Positions 1-8,145 are shown, counted from the stretch's first letter. The stretch: 11,443 nt of DNA from Candidatus Rifleibacteriota bacterium (GCA_028691595.1 JAQUZA010000064.1:1-11443); one strand, 5' to 3'. Numbers and translations are program-made. Notes: a model not told the origin generated them from the sequence alone.

Positions 1-384
1 TTTCAAGCCCTGCATTGAAGCGTTGATAACATGAGCGGCGATCACCGGACGGGCATAAGAACCCCTTGTCGAAGCCAGCTGTGACGCTAACGGCCCGACA
101 GCCAGTATAGCATCGACATCAGTATTTTTCAGCAGGCTGTCAAGCGCATTTTGGATGTTACCGATCTTCCAGGTTCCATGCTTTATGAGCTCAGGTTCAA
201 ATTGAACCTCATCGCTTTCGGGCACCAGCTTTTTGATTTCTCCATCGACGGCGTTCAATAACGCTGCGGTATTTTCGGTTTGTCCGTCGGTTACCACGCC
301 GACTTTTATTACACGGGCAAAGGCAATTTGCCCAGACAGAATTAGAATCAATGCAACAAACAAAAGCTTTGCGGGCATTCTCAT
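1..384 (-). CDS. Secreted periplasmic-binding-like protein (5' part, runs off left edge)
   Basis: This reading frame starts at 384 and stays open for 128 codons to base 1, so only the N-terminal part is present. The start is well supported: GGAGGG (complement of 393-398) lies 8 bases upstream, whereas the in-frame ATG two codons later would be too far away. The protein begins with a Sec signal peptide: basic MRMPAK, a hydrophobic core at about residues 7-20, and a likely AFA|R cleavage after residue 23. The mature part alternates strands and helices (RVIKVGVVTDG, then a helix, then VDAILAVGPLASQLAS and PVIAAHVI), which is the pattern of an ABC-transporter or periplasmic substrate-binding fold. 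From memory, similar proteins occur beside TolC/RND-type efflux genes in some anaerobes, but no such neighbour lies in this window. A Sec-exported binding-fold protein is fairly secure. Ligand and pathway are unknown. Confidence 0.75.
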   Translation of the reverse strand, partial: MRMPAKLLFVALILILSGQIAFARVIKVGVVTDGQTENTAALLNAVDGEIKKLVPESDEVQFEPELIKHGTWKIGNIQNALDSLLKNTDVDAILAVGPLASQLASTRGSYARPVIAAHVINASMQGLK

Positions 385-469
385 TAAATTTTCCCTCCAG
401 AACACTATGTTCAAGGCAGATTTTAGCAGAGGCAGATAAAAAATTACAGTTTATAGTTGCGACCAGCCT

Positions 470-498
470 AATACAAAATATTACTGAATTCAAGTCAA
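470..498 (-). promoter_or_regulatory. Possible sigma70-type promoter for the secreted binding-like protein
   Basis: Read on the minus strand, TTGACT (498-493) is followed by a 17-base spacer and TGTATT (475-470). The -35 matches consensus at 5 of 6 bases and the -10 at 4 of 6. Transcription would start near 463 and leave a leader of roughly 80 bases. A TAAAAT at 425-420 is an alternative -10 but has no good -35. Inferred from motif only. Confidence 0.3.
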
Positions 499-732
499 GC
501 CTTTCAGCAAGCCTTGACGGCCAAAAACTTAGTTATTGCAGCAGCAATGGGCGGCATTGAAAAGCGCCTTGTTCTTTCGGTGCCCGGCAAACAGGTTTCA
601 GTTTACAGCTTCGTTGAACAGGTCAATATAAATGCCTCTGGCATTCAATAAGGCCAAATGTATTAAAAAAGTGGTTTCAGGGCCTCCACACCGGAATGAC
701 GGAAACGGTTTAATCTGGACATTTTTTTGGCC

Positions 733-761
733 TTGACGTTGCCTGGCCATGGTTATATAAA
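733..761 (+). promoter_or_regulatory. Probable sigma70-type promoter of tex
   Basis: TTGACG (733-738), a 17-base spacer and TATAAA (756-761) give a near-consensus vegetative promoter. Transcription should start near 768, giving a leader of about 20 bases that ends in GAGG (779-782), 7 bases before the tex ATG. A short inverted repeat, TGGCC (728-732) and GGCCA (745-749), brackets the -35 element and could be an operator, but this is speculative. Confidence 0.6.
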
Positions 762-789
762 TCAGTCAGACAAATTGTGAGGTCAGACA

Positions 790-2946
790 ATGAATGATAA
801 ATATTTCGCCAGGATAGCCGAAGAGCTTAAGATTAACCCGTTGCAGGTAATGTCTACCGTTCAGCTCCTCGAAGAGGGGGGCACTGTGCCTTTTATTGCA
901 CGCTACCGCAAAGAACGAACAGGCTCTCTCGATGAAGTTGCTATTACGACAATTCGTGACCGCATCGAACAGTTTGCAGAATATGACAAGCGCTGTGATG
1001 CCATAATTAAATCTCTGACCGAACGAAATCTTCTGACCAGCGAACTGAACGAAAAGATTCAGGCAACAGCCAATCTGGCAGAACTTGAAGACCTTTATCT
1101 GCCGTTTCGACCAAAGAAAAGAACCCGTGCCATTATCGCCCGCGAAAAGGGGCTTGAACCTCTTGCAATGGCGCTTCTCGAGCAGAGCCCCTCGTTTTCG
1201 CCCGAAAAAGAGGCAGCAGCCTTCCTGTGCAGCGACAAGGGCGTAAACTCTAATGCTGAGGCTCTTCAGGGCGCTCGTGACATTATTGCCGAAATGATAA
1301 GTGAAAACCCTGAAGTCAGATCGGCATTGCGCGAAATGTTCGCCCTTGAAGCCACTCTGGTTTCGAAAGTTATAAAAGACAAAGAAACCGAAGGGGCCAA
1401 ATTCAGAGATTACTTCGACTGGCAGGAACCGGCATGGAAAGCAGCGGGACACCGCATTCTGGCAGTCATGCGCGGTGAGAACGAGGGTTTTTTAAAAGTA
1501 AGTCTTCTACCTGACGCAGACAAAGCAGCCAGGCTTGTCTGCCGGTTTTATCGCAAAGAGTTCTGCGCTGCCTGGGAACAGGTGCGCGAGGCAGCAGAGG
1601 ATTCTTACAAGCGACTTTTGTCACCTTCGATTGAAAATGAATTCAGAAAACAGTTGCGCGAGAAGGCTGAAGAAGAGGCAATCAGAGTATTTGCCGCCAA
1701 CCTGCGCGAACTGCTGATGGCACCACCGCTCGGGCAAAAATCGGTAATTGCGATTGATCCGGGCTTTAGAACCGGGTGCAAGGTAGTATGTCTAGACCCT
1801 CAGGGCAAGCTGCTTGAGAACAGTGTAATTTATATTTCCCAGTCTGAGCAGGCACGCGAAGCCTCGGGAGTTTTACTTAAGCAGCTGATCACCAGGCATA
1901 AAATCGAGGCCATTGCCATTGGCAATGGCACTGCAAGCCGTGAGACAGAAGCCTTTGTCAAGGGGCTCGGTTTGCCTGCCAGCATAATCCTGGTAATGGT
2001 TAACGAAAGTGGTGCCTCGGTTTACAGCGCCTCGGAAGTTGCAAGAAATGAGTTTCCCGATCAGGATCTGACTGTCAGGGGTGCGGTTTCGATTGGACGC
2101 AGGCTGATGGACCCCCTTGCCGAACTGGTTAAAATCGACCCTAAATCAATTGGAGTCGGTCAATATCAGCACGATGTCGATCAGGGTCGTCTCAAAAAGG
2201 GCCTGGATGATGTGGTTATGAGTTGTGTTAACGGGGTTGGAGTCGAGGTAAACACTGCCAGTCCGCAACTGCTGAGCTATGTTGCCGGTCTTGGGCCACA
2301 GCTGGCCAAAAATATCATCAGCTGGCGCGAAGAAAATGGCCCTTTTAAAAATCGCAAGCAACTGTTAAAAGTTCCAAGACTTGGGCCAAAGGCCTTTGAG
2401 CAGGCCGCAGGTTTCTTGCGTGTCCGCAATAGCGACAACCCCCTCGACCGCAGTGCGGTACACCCCGAAAGCTACAAAATTGTCGAAAAAATGGCCCAGG
2501 ATCAAGGTTGCAGCATCGAAGAGCTTCTTAAAAGCCCGCAGGTGCAAAAACAGATCAAGCCGCAAAATTACGTCAGCGCAGAAGTTGGTCTGCCGACTCT
2601 AAGCGATATCATACGCGAACTGGCCCGCCCAGGCATCGATCCACGCGAAAAATTCGAAGCATTTTCCTTTACAGAAGGGGTGAACGAAATAAAAGATCTG
2701 GCAGTGGGCATGAAACTACCTGGTATCGTGACCAATGTTACTCAGTTTGGAGCATTCGTCGATATCGGAGTTCATCAGGACGGCCTGGTTCATGTCAGCC
2801 AGCTTGCGGACAAATTTGTTAAAGACCCGGGTGAAGTCGTAAAGGTTCAGCAAAAAGTTATGGTGAGGGTGCTGGAAGTAGACATTCCGCGCAAACGCAT
2901 TTCACTGAGCATGAAAAGCGAAAAGAAGCCGGTCGAAAAATGGTAA
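790..2946 (+). CDS. tex: Tex family RNA-binding transcription accessory protein
   Basis: Tex is a cytoplasmic, nucleic-acid-binding protein linked to transcription and stress or virulence gene expression in several bacteria; its exact molecular role is still unclear. At 718 residues it is slightly shorter than many family members but appears complete. Visible in order: an N-terminal helical region with the Tex hallmark VPFIARYRKE (about residues 33-42) and DLYLPFRPKKR (101-111); a YqgF/RNase H-like domain starting at IAIDPGFRTG (320-329), with GNGTASRETE (378-387) and VNESGAS (404-410); a double helix-hairpin-helix at about 490-545; and a C-terminal S1 RNA-binding domain at about 640-710 (GIVTNVTQFGAFVDIG). 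The ATG has GAGG 7 bases upstream and a promoter just before it. It ends 9 bases from the convergent membrane-protein gene and is probably monocistronic. Identification is secure. Confidence 0.97.
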   Translation: MNDKYFARIAEELKINPLQVMSTVQLLEEGGTVPFIARYRKERTGSLDEVAITTIRDRIEQFAEYDKRCDAIIKSLTERNLLTSELNEKIQATANLAELEDLYLPFRPKKRTRAIIAREKGLEPLAMALLEQSPSFSPEKEAAAFLCSDKGVNSNAEALQGARDIIAEMISENPEVRSALREMFALEATLVSKVIKDKETEGAKFRDYFDWQEPAWKAAGHRILAVMRGENEGFLKVSLLPDADKAARLVCRFYRKEFCAAWEQVREAAEDSYKRLLSPSIENEFRKQLREKAEEEAIRVFAANLRELLMAPPLGQKSVIAIDPGFRTGCKVVCLDPQGKLLENSVIYISQSEQAREASGVLLKQLITRHKIEAIAIGNGTASRETEAFVKGLGLPASIILVMVNESGASVYSASEVARNEFPDQDLTVRGAVSIGRRLMDPLAELVKIDPKSIGVGQYQHDVDQGRLKKGLDDVVMSCVNGVGVEVNTASPQLLSYVAGLGPQLAKNIISWREENGPFKNRKQLLKVPRLGPKAFEQAAGFLRVRNSDNPLDRSAVHPESYKIVEKMAQDQGCSIEELLKSPQVQKQIKPQNYVSAEVGLPTLSDIIRELARPGIDPREKFEAFSFTEGVNEIKDLAVGMKLPGIVTNVTQFGAFVDIGVHQDGLVHVSQLADKFVKDPGEVVKVQQKVMVRVLEVDIPRKRISLSMKSEKKPVEKW

Positions 2947-2955
2947 AGGCCGCTT

Positions 2956-3852
2956 TTATGAGATTTCAAGGCGTTCTGGCATTCTCTGGCCGGCTGAATT
3001 TTCAACCTGGGCAAATACCTCTGGTGCCGGGCGAAAAAACATGGCGAACGCTGCGCTCACATGCCCTCCCACGAGCACGATGCACGAAGAAAGGTATGTC
3101 CATAGCATAAAGGCAACTACTGCGCCAAGAGACCCGTAAATGAGACTATAGCTGTCGGTGCCGAACGACAGATACCAGACAAATCCACGTCTGGTCAGCT
3201 GAAGCGCCAGAAAAGCGAAAACAGTACCGGCAGCCGATTCTCGCCAGCGCACATGAACAGAAGGAACGTATTTGTAAAGAACCAAAAGAAGGCCAAAAAG
3301 GGTGGTCATGGGCAGATAATCGAGCATGAAATGGTGCAGTCTGGTCATATCTGCAAAAACGGGGCCAAGATAATCAGGAAACAGTCTTGGTAGAACGTCT
3401 AACAATGTATTCAATATCAGAGTCACGATGAGAAAGATTACCATGATGCCAATCATCATCAGACCAATGAGACGGTCGATAAGAAAATGCCGACTTTCAG
3501 CAGTTGTCCAGGCCATGTTGATGTTCTGAGCAAACCCTGCAAAAACCAGAGTTGCTGACCAGAGCAGCACTGCAGTACCAGCCAGGCCAACCGCTCCACT
3601 TGCATTGATCAGGTGTTGAATGTTGCCGACCACTATTGTCTCTGAGCCTGGCAGATACTCGTCGACGAACTTGAGTATCTGGCCCTGGACTTCGCCGCTC
3701 TGAAGGAATGATGAATTAAAGGCAATAAGAAACAAAATCAATGGAAAAAATGACAGAATTGCATAATAAGCAATTGCGGCGGCGGCTTCAGTGACTCTGG
3801 TTACGCAAACCCGGTCATATATGTGGGTTAAAAAATTAAGTATTGTCCGCAT
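2956..3852 (-). CDS. yihY: YihY/virulence factor BrkB family inner-membrane protein
   Basis: This is a polytopic inner-membrane protein of the YihY/BrkB family (298 residues, normal length). Its biochemical function is not established. E. coli YihY is uncharacterised, and the older 'ribonuclease BN' label for the family was a misassignment. Six hydrophobic segments are visible, at about residues 25-47, 85-108, 126-150, 179-196, 206-222 and 236-262. Family hallmarks are AAAAIAYYAILSFFPL near the start, YKYVPS at about 193-198, and IYGSLGAVVAFMLW at 238-251. The C-terminal 30 residues are hydrophilic. The frame upstream of 3852 soon meets a stop, so this ATG is the only conventional start, yet no good Shine-Dalgarno precedes it. 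It is divergent from the pullulanase gene and convergent with tex. The family call is secure; the function is not. Confidence 0.92.
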   Translation of the reverse strand: MRTILNFLTHIYDRVCVTRVTEAAAAIAYYAILSFFPLILFLIAFNSSFLQSGEVQGQILKFVDEYLPGSETIVVGNIQHLINASGAVGLAGTAVLLWSATLVFAGFAQNINMAWTTAESRHFLIDRLIGLMMIGIMVIFLIVTLILNTLLDVLPRLFPDYLGPVFADMTRLHHFMLDYLPMTTLFGLLLVLYKYVPSVHVRWRESAAGTVFAFLALQLTRRGFVWYLSFGTDSYSLIYGSLGAVVAFMLWTYLSSCIVLVGGHVSAAFAMFFRPAPEVFAQVENSAGQRMPERLEIS

Positions 3853-3879
3853 AAAATCAATGTTTATCGCTTTTCAGCA

Positions 3880-3908
3880 TTAATAACACATTTCGATGGC
3901 AATGGCAA
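3880..3908 (-). promoter_or_regulatory. Probable sigma70-type promoter of the yihY-like gene
   Basis: On the minus strand TTGCCA (3908-3903), a 17-base spacer and TATTAA (3885-3880) match the consensus at 5 and 4 of 6 bases. Transcription would start near 3873, about 20 bases before the ATG, which fits the spacing of this gene. Confidence 0.45.
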
Positions 3909-3921
3909 TTATTCGAATTTT

Positions 3922-3950
3922 CAGACAAATCAGCAAAAAAGGTTTATCAT
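3922..3950 (+). promoter_or_regulatory. Weak candidate promoter of the pullulanase gene
   Basis: CAGACA (3922-3927), a 17-base spacer and TATCAT (3945-3950) form a modest sigma70-like match, with a leader of about 30 bases. An overlapping CATAAT at 3948-3953 is an alternative -10. The Shine-Dalgarno is also weak (GGGTAG, 3978-3983 at best), so expression may need an activator. Low certainty. Confidence 0.25.
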
Positions 3951-3986
3951 AATGCCAGAATCTGTCTGAGCAAGCTGGGTAGCGTT

Positions 3987-6761
3987 ATGAAACTGTTTTT
4001 TCGCCTGATAAAAAAGTTTGCAACTGCGGCAGCCATTATCTGGCTTTCAACAGCCTTTAACGCTGATGTCACGGCAGGCCAGGAGCTTTCACCGACACCA
4101 CTTCCGGGTGTTTTTCGCATTCACTATCAGCGTGCAGACGGTAATTACTCAGATTTCGGCCTATGGCTCTGGGATGAAGTCAAAAAGCCATCGACTGACT
4201 GGCCTGCGGGTGCCAGCATTTTTTCTGGTCGCGACAAATTTGGCATGTTTGCCGATGTCGATCTGCTGGAAAATTCAGCCCAGATTGGCTTTCTTATTTT
4301 GAATATAAAAAATGGCGAAAAGGTTAGCGAAAGCAAAACAGTCCGCATCGGTGACAAGCGTGAAGTATGGGTAATCGAAGGCGATGACAATGTTTATGAT
4401 TCACCGGAACTGTCTTTGAAGCCTGAGATTCGCCTGGCAAGTGTGCTTGCACCGGGCAGGCTCAAATTGTTGTTCAACCAGGCCAAAGACCTGACCGAAA
4501 ACAGCCTGCAAAAAAGTCTGCAGCTAAAAGATCGTCATGGAAAGGTCGTGGCAGTAACGGCAGTAGAATCATCAGCCACAGGCACTTTTAATATTAGAGC
4601 GGATTTCAGGGCCGAAAACGCTCCGCTGACTGTCGATTTTGCAGGGCAACAGATGCCTGCAACCCTTCACTGGCAACTGGTAGACCAGCTTTATAGCTGC
4701 GATGACCATGAACTTGGCTGCAGACTGATCAATGGTTCGGCAACAATAAAACTATGGGCTCCACTGGCCGAAAAAGTTGACCTGCTGGTTTTTGCCAGAG
4801 ATGACCAGACAAAACTCCTGATACAGCAAGGCATGCAGCGTAACGAAAAGGGCATCTGGTTTTTAACCTTGAGACCAGACGATTTGCCCAACGAAGATAA
4901 CCTTGCCGGATATTATTATCAGTTTGAGGTTACCAATCCGGGCCTTCAGGCCAGAAGGGTGCTCGACCCATATGCCCGATCAATGGCTCCGGTCACGATG
5001 GCTGCCTCCGGCAATTCTGCCGGCAGCAGCGGCGACTTTACCGGAAAAGCCGCCATTGTTGCCCCCGAGTTGAGTGGCCCTGAGCTTTCTCATCCTGTCA
5101 TACAGGGGTATAAAAAGCGTGAGGACGCAGTAATATATGAAGTTCACATTCGCGATTTCACTTCTGACCCCATGCTTGAGGGTGAGCTCAAACATCGCTG
5201 GGGAAGCTTCCGCGCCTTTATCGAAAAGCTGCCTTATATCAAATCACTAGGGGTCACTCATGTTCAACTGTTGCCGGTAATGGCCTGGTATTTTGGGGAC
5301 GAAACGGCAATGGGTGCACGCGAACTCGAATATCGGGCCAGGAATAACAACTATAACTGGGGTTACGACCCTCAGAATTATTTTTCACCGGATGGTGCCT
5401 TCTCGGAAAAGCCAGAAGATCCGGGGCAGCGCATTGCCGAACTTAAAGAACTTATCGATGCAGTACACAAAGCCGGGATGGGAGTAGTTCTGGATGTAGT
5501 CTACACTCATATGGCCAAAGCCAGTTTTTTGAATGATATTGTGCCTGACTACTATTTTTTCAAAGACAGTCAGGGCAATTTTCTTGGCGATTTCGGCAAC
5601 AACCTTGCCACAAACCGAAAAATGGCTGCCAGACTACTTATTGATTCTGTCAAATACTGGTTCAGTGAATATAAAATTGACGGCATGCGCTTCGATATGA
5701 TGGGAGATGCCACAAGTGCTGCAATTCAGGCTGCCTACGAAGCCGCAGCGGCAATCAACCCCGACGCTTTATTCATTGGCGAAGGCTGGCGAACCTTTAA
5801 GGGGCATCTTGAAGACCCCGCCCTCAAAGGGAAAGGCGCAGACCAGGACTGGATGGACAAAACAGATAGCGTGGGCGTTTTCAGTGATGAATTTCGCAAT
5901 GAGCTCAAGTCTGGCTTTGGCTGCGAAGGTGAGCCAATGTTTCTGACCGGAGGAGCCCGCAACATAAGCAAGCTCTTTAAAAACATCAAGGCCCAGCCGA
6001 CAAATACCCCTGCTGACGCGCCAGGTGACATGGTTCAATACATTGAAGCGCACGACAATCTGCCCCTCTATGATGTTATTGCCCAGTCAATAAAAAAAGA
6101 CCCTGAAATCCCTGAAAATGACCAGGAAATTCACCGCCGCATTCGTCTTGGCAATGCTATCCTTTTAACATCTCAGGGAACAGTGATGCTTCATGCCGGG
6201 CAGGAATACGGTCGCAGCAAACAATGGCTTGCCGAGAGCACCCCGGAACAGAAATTTCATTTCTTTACCGATGCCAGCGGGAAACCTTTCAAGCACCCCT
6301 ATTTTATTCATGATTCTTACGATTCTTCTGACGCAGTCAACAAATTTGACTGGGCAAAAGTTACTGACCCGGAAAAATTTTCGACCAACATTCAAACAAT
6401 CAACTATACCCGCGGTTTGATCGCTCTGCGCCGCTCATCTGAAGCTTTCAGACTCGGCAGCAAAAAATTGATTGAAGATAATGTTAAACTTCTGCAATTT
6501 AAAGAGGCGCAGGATGAAGACCTGCTGATCGTCTTCAGTTGCAAGTCTCCAGAAGAAAAACAGACCTGGTATGTTTTTGCGAATGCTGATCAGCAACAAA
6601 GAACTATCACGCACGCCCTGAACCTTGAGAATGCTGAAGTTATGGTAGACAGCCAGAGAGCCGGAACTGAGCCGATTAAAACTCCTGTCGGCTGCACAAT
6701 ATCGGGATCAACAATTACCATTGACCCATTGTCGGTAATAATCGTAAGAAAGCAGTCTTGA
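3987..6761 (+). CDS. pulA: Exported type I pullulanase (GH13, with CBM41 and CBM48)
   Basis: This enzyme hydrolyses alpha-1,6 branch linkages in pullulan, glycogen or starch, outside the cytoplasmic membrane. A Sec signal peptide is visible (KK, hydrophobic core at about residues 11-24, VTA|GQ cleavage after residue 30). There is no lipobox and no cell-wall anchor. Domains in order: CBM41-type starch-binding module at about 40-135 (aromatic GLWLWDE at 58-64); N2-like beta domain at about 145-230; CBM48 at about 240-330 (KLWAPLAEKV); GH13 barrel at about 380-760; C-terminal beta domain to 924. The type I pullulanase signature YNWGYDP lies at 456-462. Conserved regions: DVVYTH (503-508), GMRFD with nucleophile D570, GEGW with acid/base E599, and EAHDN with D690. 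All catalytic residues are intact. The catalytic part closely recalls streptococcal surface pullulanases, though with one CBM41 instead of two. No sugar transporter or regulator is adjacent. Confidence 0.95.
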   Translation: MKLFFRLIKKFATAAAIIWLSTAFNADVTAGQELSPTPLPGVFRIHYQRADGNYSDFGLWLWDEVKKPSTDWPAGASIFSGRDKFGMFADVDLLENSAQIGFLILNIKNGEKVSESKTVRIGDKREVWVIEGDDNVYDSPELSLKPEIRLASVLAPGRLKLLFNQAKDLTENSLQKSLQLKDRHGKVVAVTAVESSATGTFNIRADFRAENAPLTVDFAGQQMPATLHWQLVDQLYSCDDHELGCRLINGSATIKLWAPLAEKVDLLVFARDDQTKLLIQQGMQRNEKGIWFLTLRPDDLPNEDNLAGYYYQFEVTNPGLQARRVLDPYARSMAPVTMAASGNSAGSSGDFTGKAAIVAPELSGPELSHPVIQGYKKREDAVIYEVHIRDFTSDPMLEGELKHRWGSFRAFIEKLPYIKSLGVTHVQLLPVMAWYFGDETAMGARELEYRARNNNYNWGYDPQNYFSPDGAFSEKPEDPGQRIAELKELIDAVHKAGMGVVLDVVYTHMAKASFLNDIVPDYYFFKDSQGNFLGDFGNNLATNRKMAARLLIDSVKYWFSEYKIDGMRFDMMGDATSAAIQAAYEAAAAINPDALFIGEGWRTFKGHLEDPALKGKGADQDWMDKTDSVGVFSDEFRNELKSGFGCEGEPMFLTGGARNISKLFKNIKAQPTNTPADAPGDMVQYIEAHDNLPLYDVIAQSIKKDPEIPENDQEIHRRIRLGNAILLTSQGTVMLHAGQEYGRSKQWLAESTPEQKFHFFTDASGKPFKHPYFIHDSYDSSDAVNKFDWAKVTDPEKFSTNIQTINYTRGLIALRRSSEAFRLGSKKLIEDNVKLLQFKEAQDEDLLIVFSCKSPEEKQTWYVFANADQQQRTITHALNLENAEVMVDSQRAGTEPIKTPVGCTISGSTITIDPLSVIIVRKQS

Positions 6762-6769
6762 AACTGCTG

Positions 6770-8005
6770 TCAGATACCGTGTGCTTCTGAGCCACTCATG
6801 ATAAATTTGTCGAGCTCTTTTTTGAGCACGTCAAAGACTTCAGGAACGGCAAAAACATAACCCTCTTCTTCTTTGTTAGCAGTAATTTCGGCCATTTTTG
6901 ATTCTGAGCTCTTTTTGCCGATACTGGAAGTTGATTTTTTATTGCGGCGTTCTTCGGCAAAGGCTGGCAGCAGGTGCTCATAGGGAGTAAAAGAAGGCAG
7001 GTTTTCAATACGTTGATTCAAAAAACCGTTGGCAATAATGACCGAGCCAAGAACAAAATCACCGGCAGGGATCGACTGGTTGTGGTGCTTACCCATGATG
7101 GGGGCGAGATATTCAGGCATCCCCATTTTAGGAATAAGAATCTGGCCTAGTTCCTGGTGGTCGATACCAAAAACTTCTATTTCGGCTTCACAAATTGATT
7201 TTTTGTCATTACGCACCATTCGGGTAACCCTGGCGTATTCATCGCTGTCGTAGTAACACAGCATCAACGCGCCAAGATCATGCAGCAGACCTGCTGAAAG
7301 CATTTTCCCGACCAGGTTCTGATCGCCGCCCATCAATTTGCCAATATAGGCAGCGAGATGCGAACAGCGCCGCATATGAGCAAGCTTATCGCGTTGGTTG
7401 GCAAAAAACTTTGCAAATCCTTCAAAGGTTTCCTGGGTAATAATCTGCCTGATACCTTCAATGCCAAGGAAAGCAACGACCGATTTCAGGCTTTCGAATG
7501 GCATGCGCCGCATAAAGAACGCACTGTTTGAAATTTTCAGCATCCTCATGGTCAGCTTGGGATCGTTTCTGGTAACTTCTTCAATATCTTCAAACTTCAC
7601 ATCAGGGTTTCTGAGCATCATCAGAAGCTTATGAGCAGAAGACTGCAAAGGTGACATTTTTTTCAGCTGTTCAAGAATACGGGCGACATTTCGCTCGCCA
7701 TATACACGATGCTCGGCTTCCGGCACTTCTTTGAAACGTTTGGCATCATGAAGATCTATGTCGACCTGTTTGTCTTCACGGGCAACGACCAGCAGGCGGC
7801 CGGTCGCTGTAAGCTCAGGAATCGCGGTCGAAAAAGAAGGGTGCAACGAAGCGGTTTCAGAAAGGGCAAGAATGACATAGTCAAACTTGTTCAAGAGAAT
7901 TTTCAGAGCTTCAACAACCTTATGATCTGACCTGATTTCTTCGATCACGATCATTTCAATGACGTTGCCGCCGTGGTCTCTAAGCTGAAAGGGATGCTGC
8001 TGCAT
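6770..8005 (-). CDS. HDOD-domain signalling protein with STAS-like N-terminal region
   Basis: HDOD proteins are cytoplasmic, non-canonical HD-superfamily regulators that appear in cyclic-di-GMP, motility and stress signalling. This one has 411 residues. Residues about 118-310 form the HDOD domain (LLMMLRNPDVKFEDIEEV, then NDPKLTMRMLKISNSAFF). It keeps H216, the HD pair H242-D243 in LLHDLG, H283 in IDHQELG, and H307-H308, so metal binding is possible. Residues about 14-110 read strand-helix-strand-helix (VIEMIVIEE, then DYVILALSETASLHPSF, then GRLLVVA), which resembles a STAS (anti-sigma-antagonist) fold; this part is inference. A Lys/Ser-rich linker (about 350-375) precedes a helical tail. 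It lies on the same strand as the che genes after a 224-bp gap and may have its own promoter. A role in chemotaxis output is plausible but unproven. The start has only a weak AGGG upstream. Its 3' end is 8 bases from the pullulanase stop. Confidence 0.88.
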   Translation of the reverse strand: MQQHPFQLRDHGGNVIEMIVIEEIRSDHKVVEALKILLNKFDYVILALSETASLHPSFSTAIPELTATGRLLVVAREDKQVDIDLHDAKRFKEVPEAEHRVYGERNVARILEQLKKMSPLQSSAHKLLMMLRNPDVKFEDIEEVTRNDPKLTMRMLKISNSAFFMRRMPFESLKSVVAFLGIEGIRQIITQETFEGFAKFFANQRDKLAHMRRCSHLAAYIGKLMGGDQNLVGKMLSAGLLHDLGALMLCYYDSDEYARVTRMVRNDKKSICEAEIEVFGIDHQELGQILIPKMGMPEYLAPIMGKHHNQSIPAGDFVLGSVIIANGFLNQRIENLPSFTPYEHLLPAFAEERRNKKSTSSIGKKSSESKMAEITANKEEEGYVFAVPEVFDVLKKELDKFIMSGSEAHGI

Positions 8006-8043
8006 TTATCTACAACCCTGGTTTCAAATTTCTCACTGCCGTG

Positions 8044-8072
8044 ATTCTATCACAATCTTTAGCATGAGAAAA
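8044..8072 (-). promoter_or_regulatory. Candidate promoter of the HDOD gene with overlapping palindrome
   Basis: On the minus strand, TAGAAT (8049-8044) is a good -10. Seventeen bases upstream lies a poor -35, TTTTCT (8072-8067), with A/T-rich DNA above it. Transcription would start about 31 bases before the ATG. The -10 sits inside the perfect inverted repeat GTGAT-TCT-ATCAC (8041-8053), a geometry expected of a repressor site. The binding factor is unknown. Confidence 0.35.
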
Positions 8073-8132
8073 ATATTTTATAAAGAGTTTGCGGGTAGAA
8101 CGAAAAGCAGCCCCTTGGAGTCTGTCTGTTGA

Positions 8133-8145
8133 CCGGTGAAACCGG
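8133..8145. repeat. Short perfect inverted repeat in the cheA-HDOD gap
   Basis: CCGGT-GAA-ACCGG forms a 5-bp GC-rich stem with a 3-base loop. No T tract follows on either strand, so it is not a standard intrinsic terminator. It sits within the untranslated stretch between the kinase gene and the HDOD gene. Confidence 0.45.

Larger units (their letters stand above)
385..789. other. 405-bp divergent intergenic region without a convincing gene
   Basis: This gap separates the minus-strand secreted protein from tex. It holds the candidate promoter for each gene at its two ends. The middle (about 499-725) shows no ORF with a ribosome binding site, no GC-rich hairpin followed by a T tract, and no recognised riboswitch. 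A 34-codon frame at 549-653 lacks a Shine-Dalgarno and looks incidental. Confidence 0.6.

Noticed and set aside
549..653. A 34-codon frame in the gap before tex (MGGIEKRLVLSVPGKQ...)
   Set aside because: It has no Shine-Dalgarno, no recognisable domain and no promoter of its own. It could be a remnant, but nothing supports that.
766..1452. A 228-codon open frame antisense to the 5' half of tex
   Set aside because: It lies wholly opposite a secure coding sequence, has cysteine- and phenylalanine-rich composition typical of an antisense frame, and matches no family I recognise.
2938..2965. Terminator between the convergent tex and yihY-like genes
   Set aside because: Only a 4-bp stem (AAAG/CTTT) can be drawn in the 9-bp gap and there is no convincing T tract.
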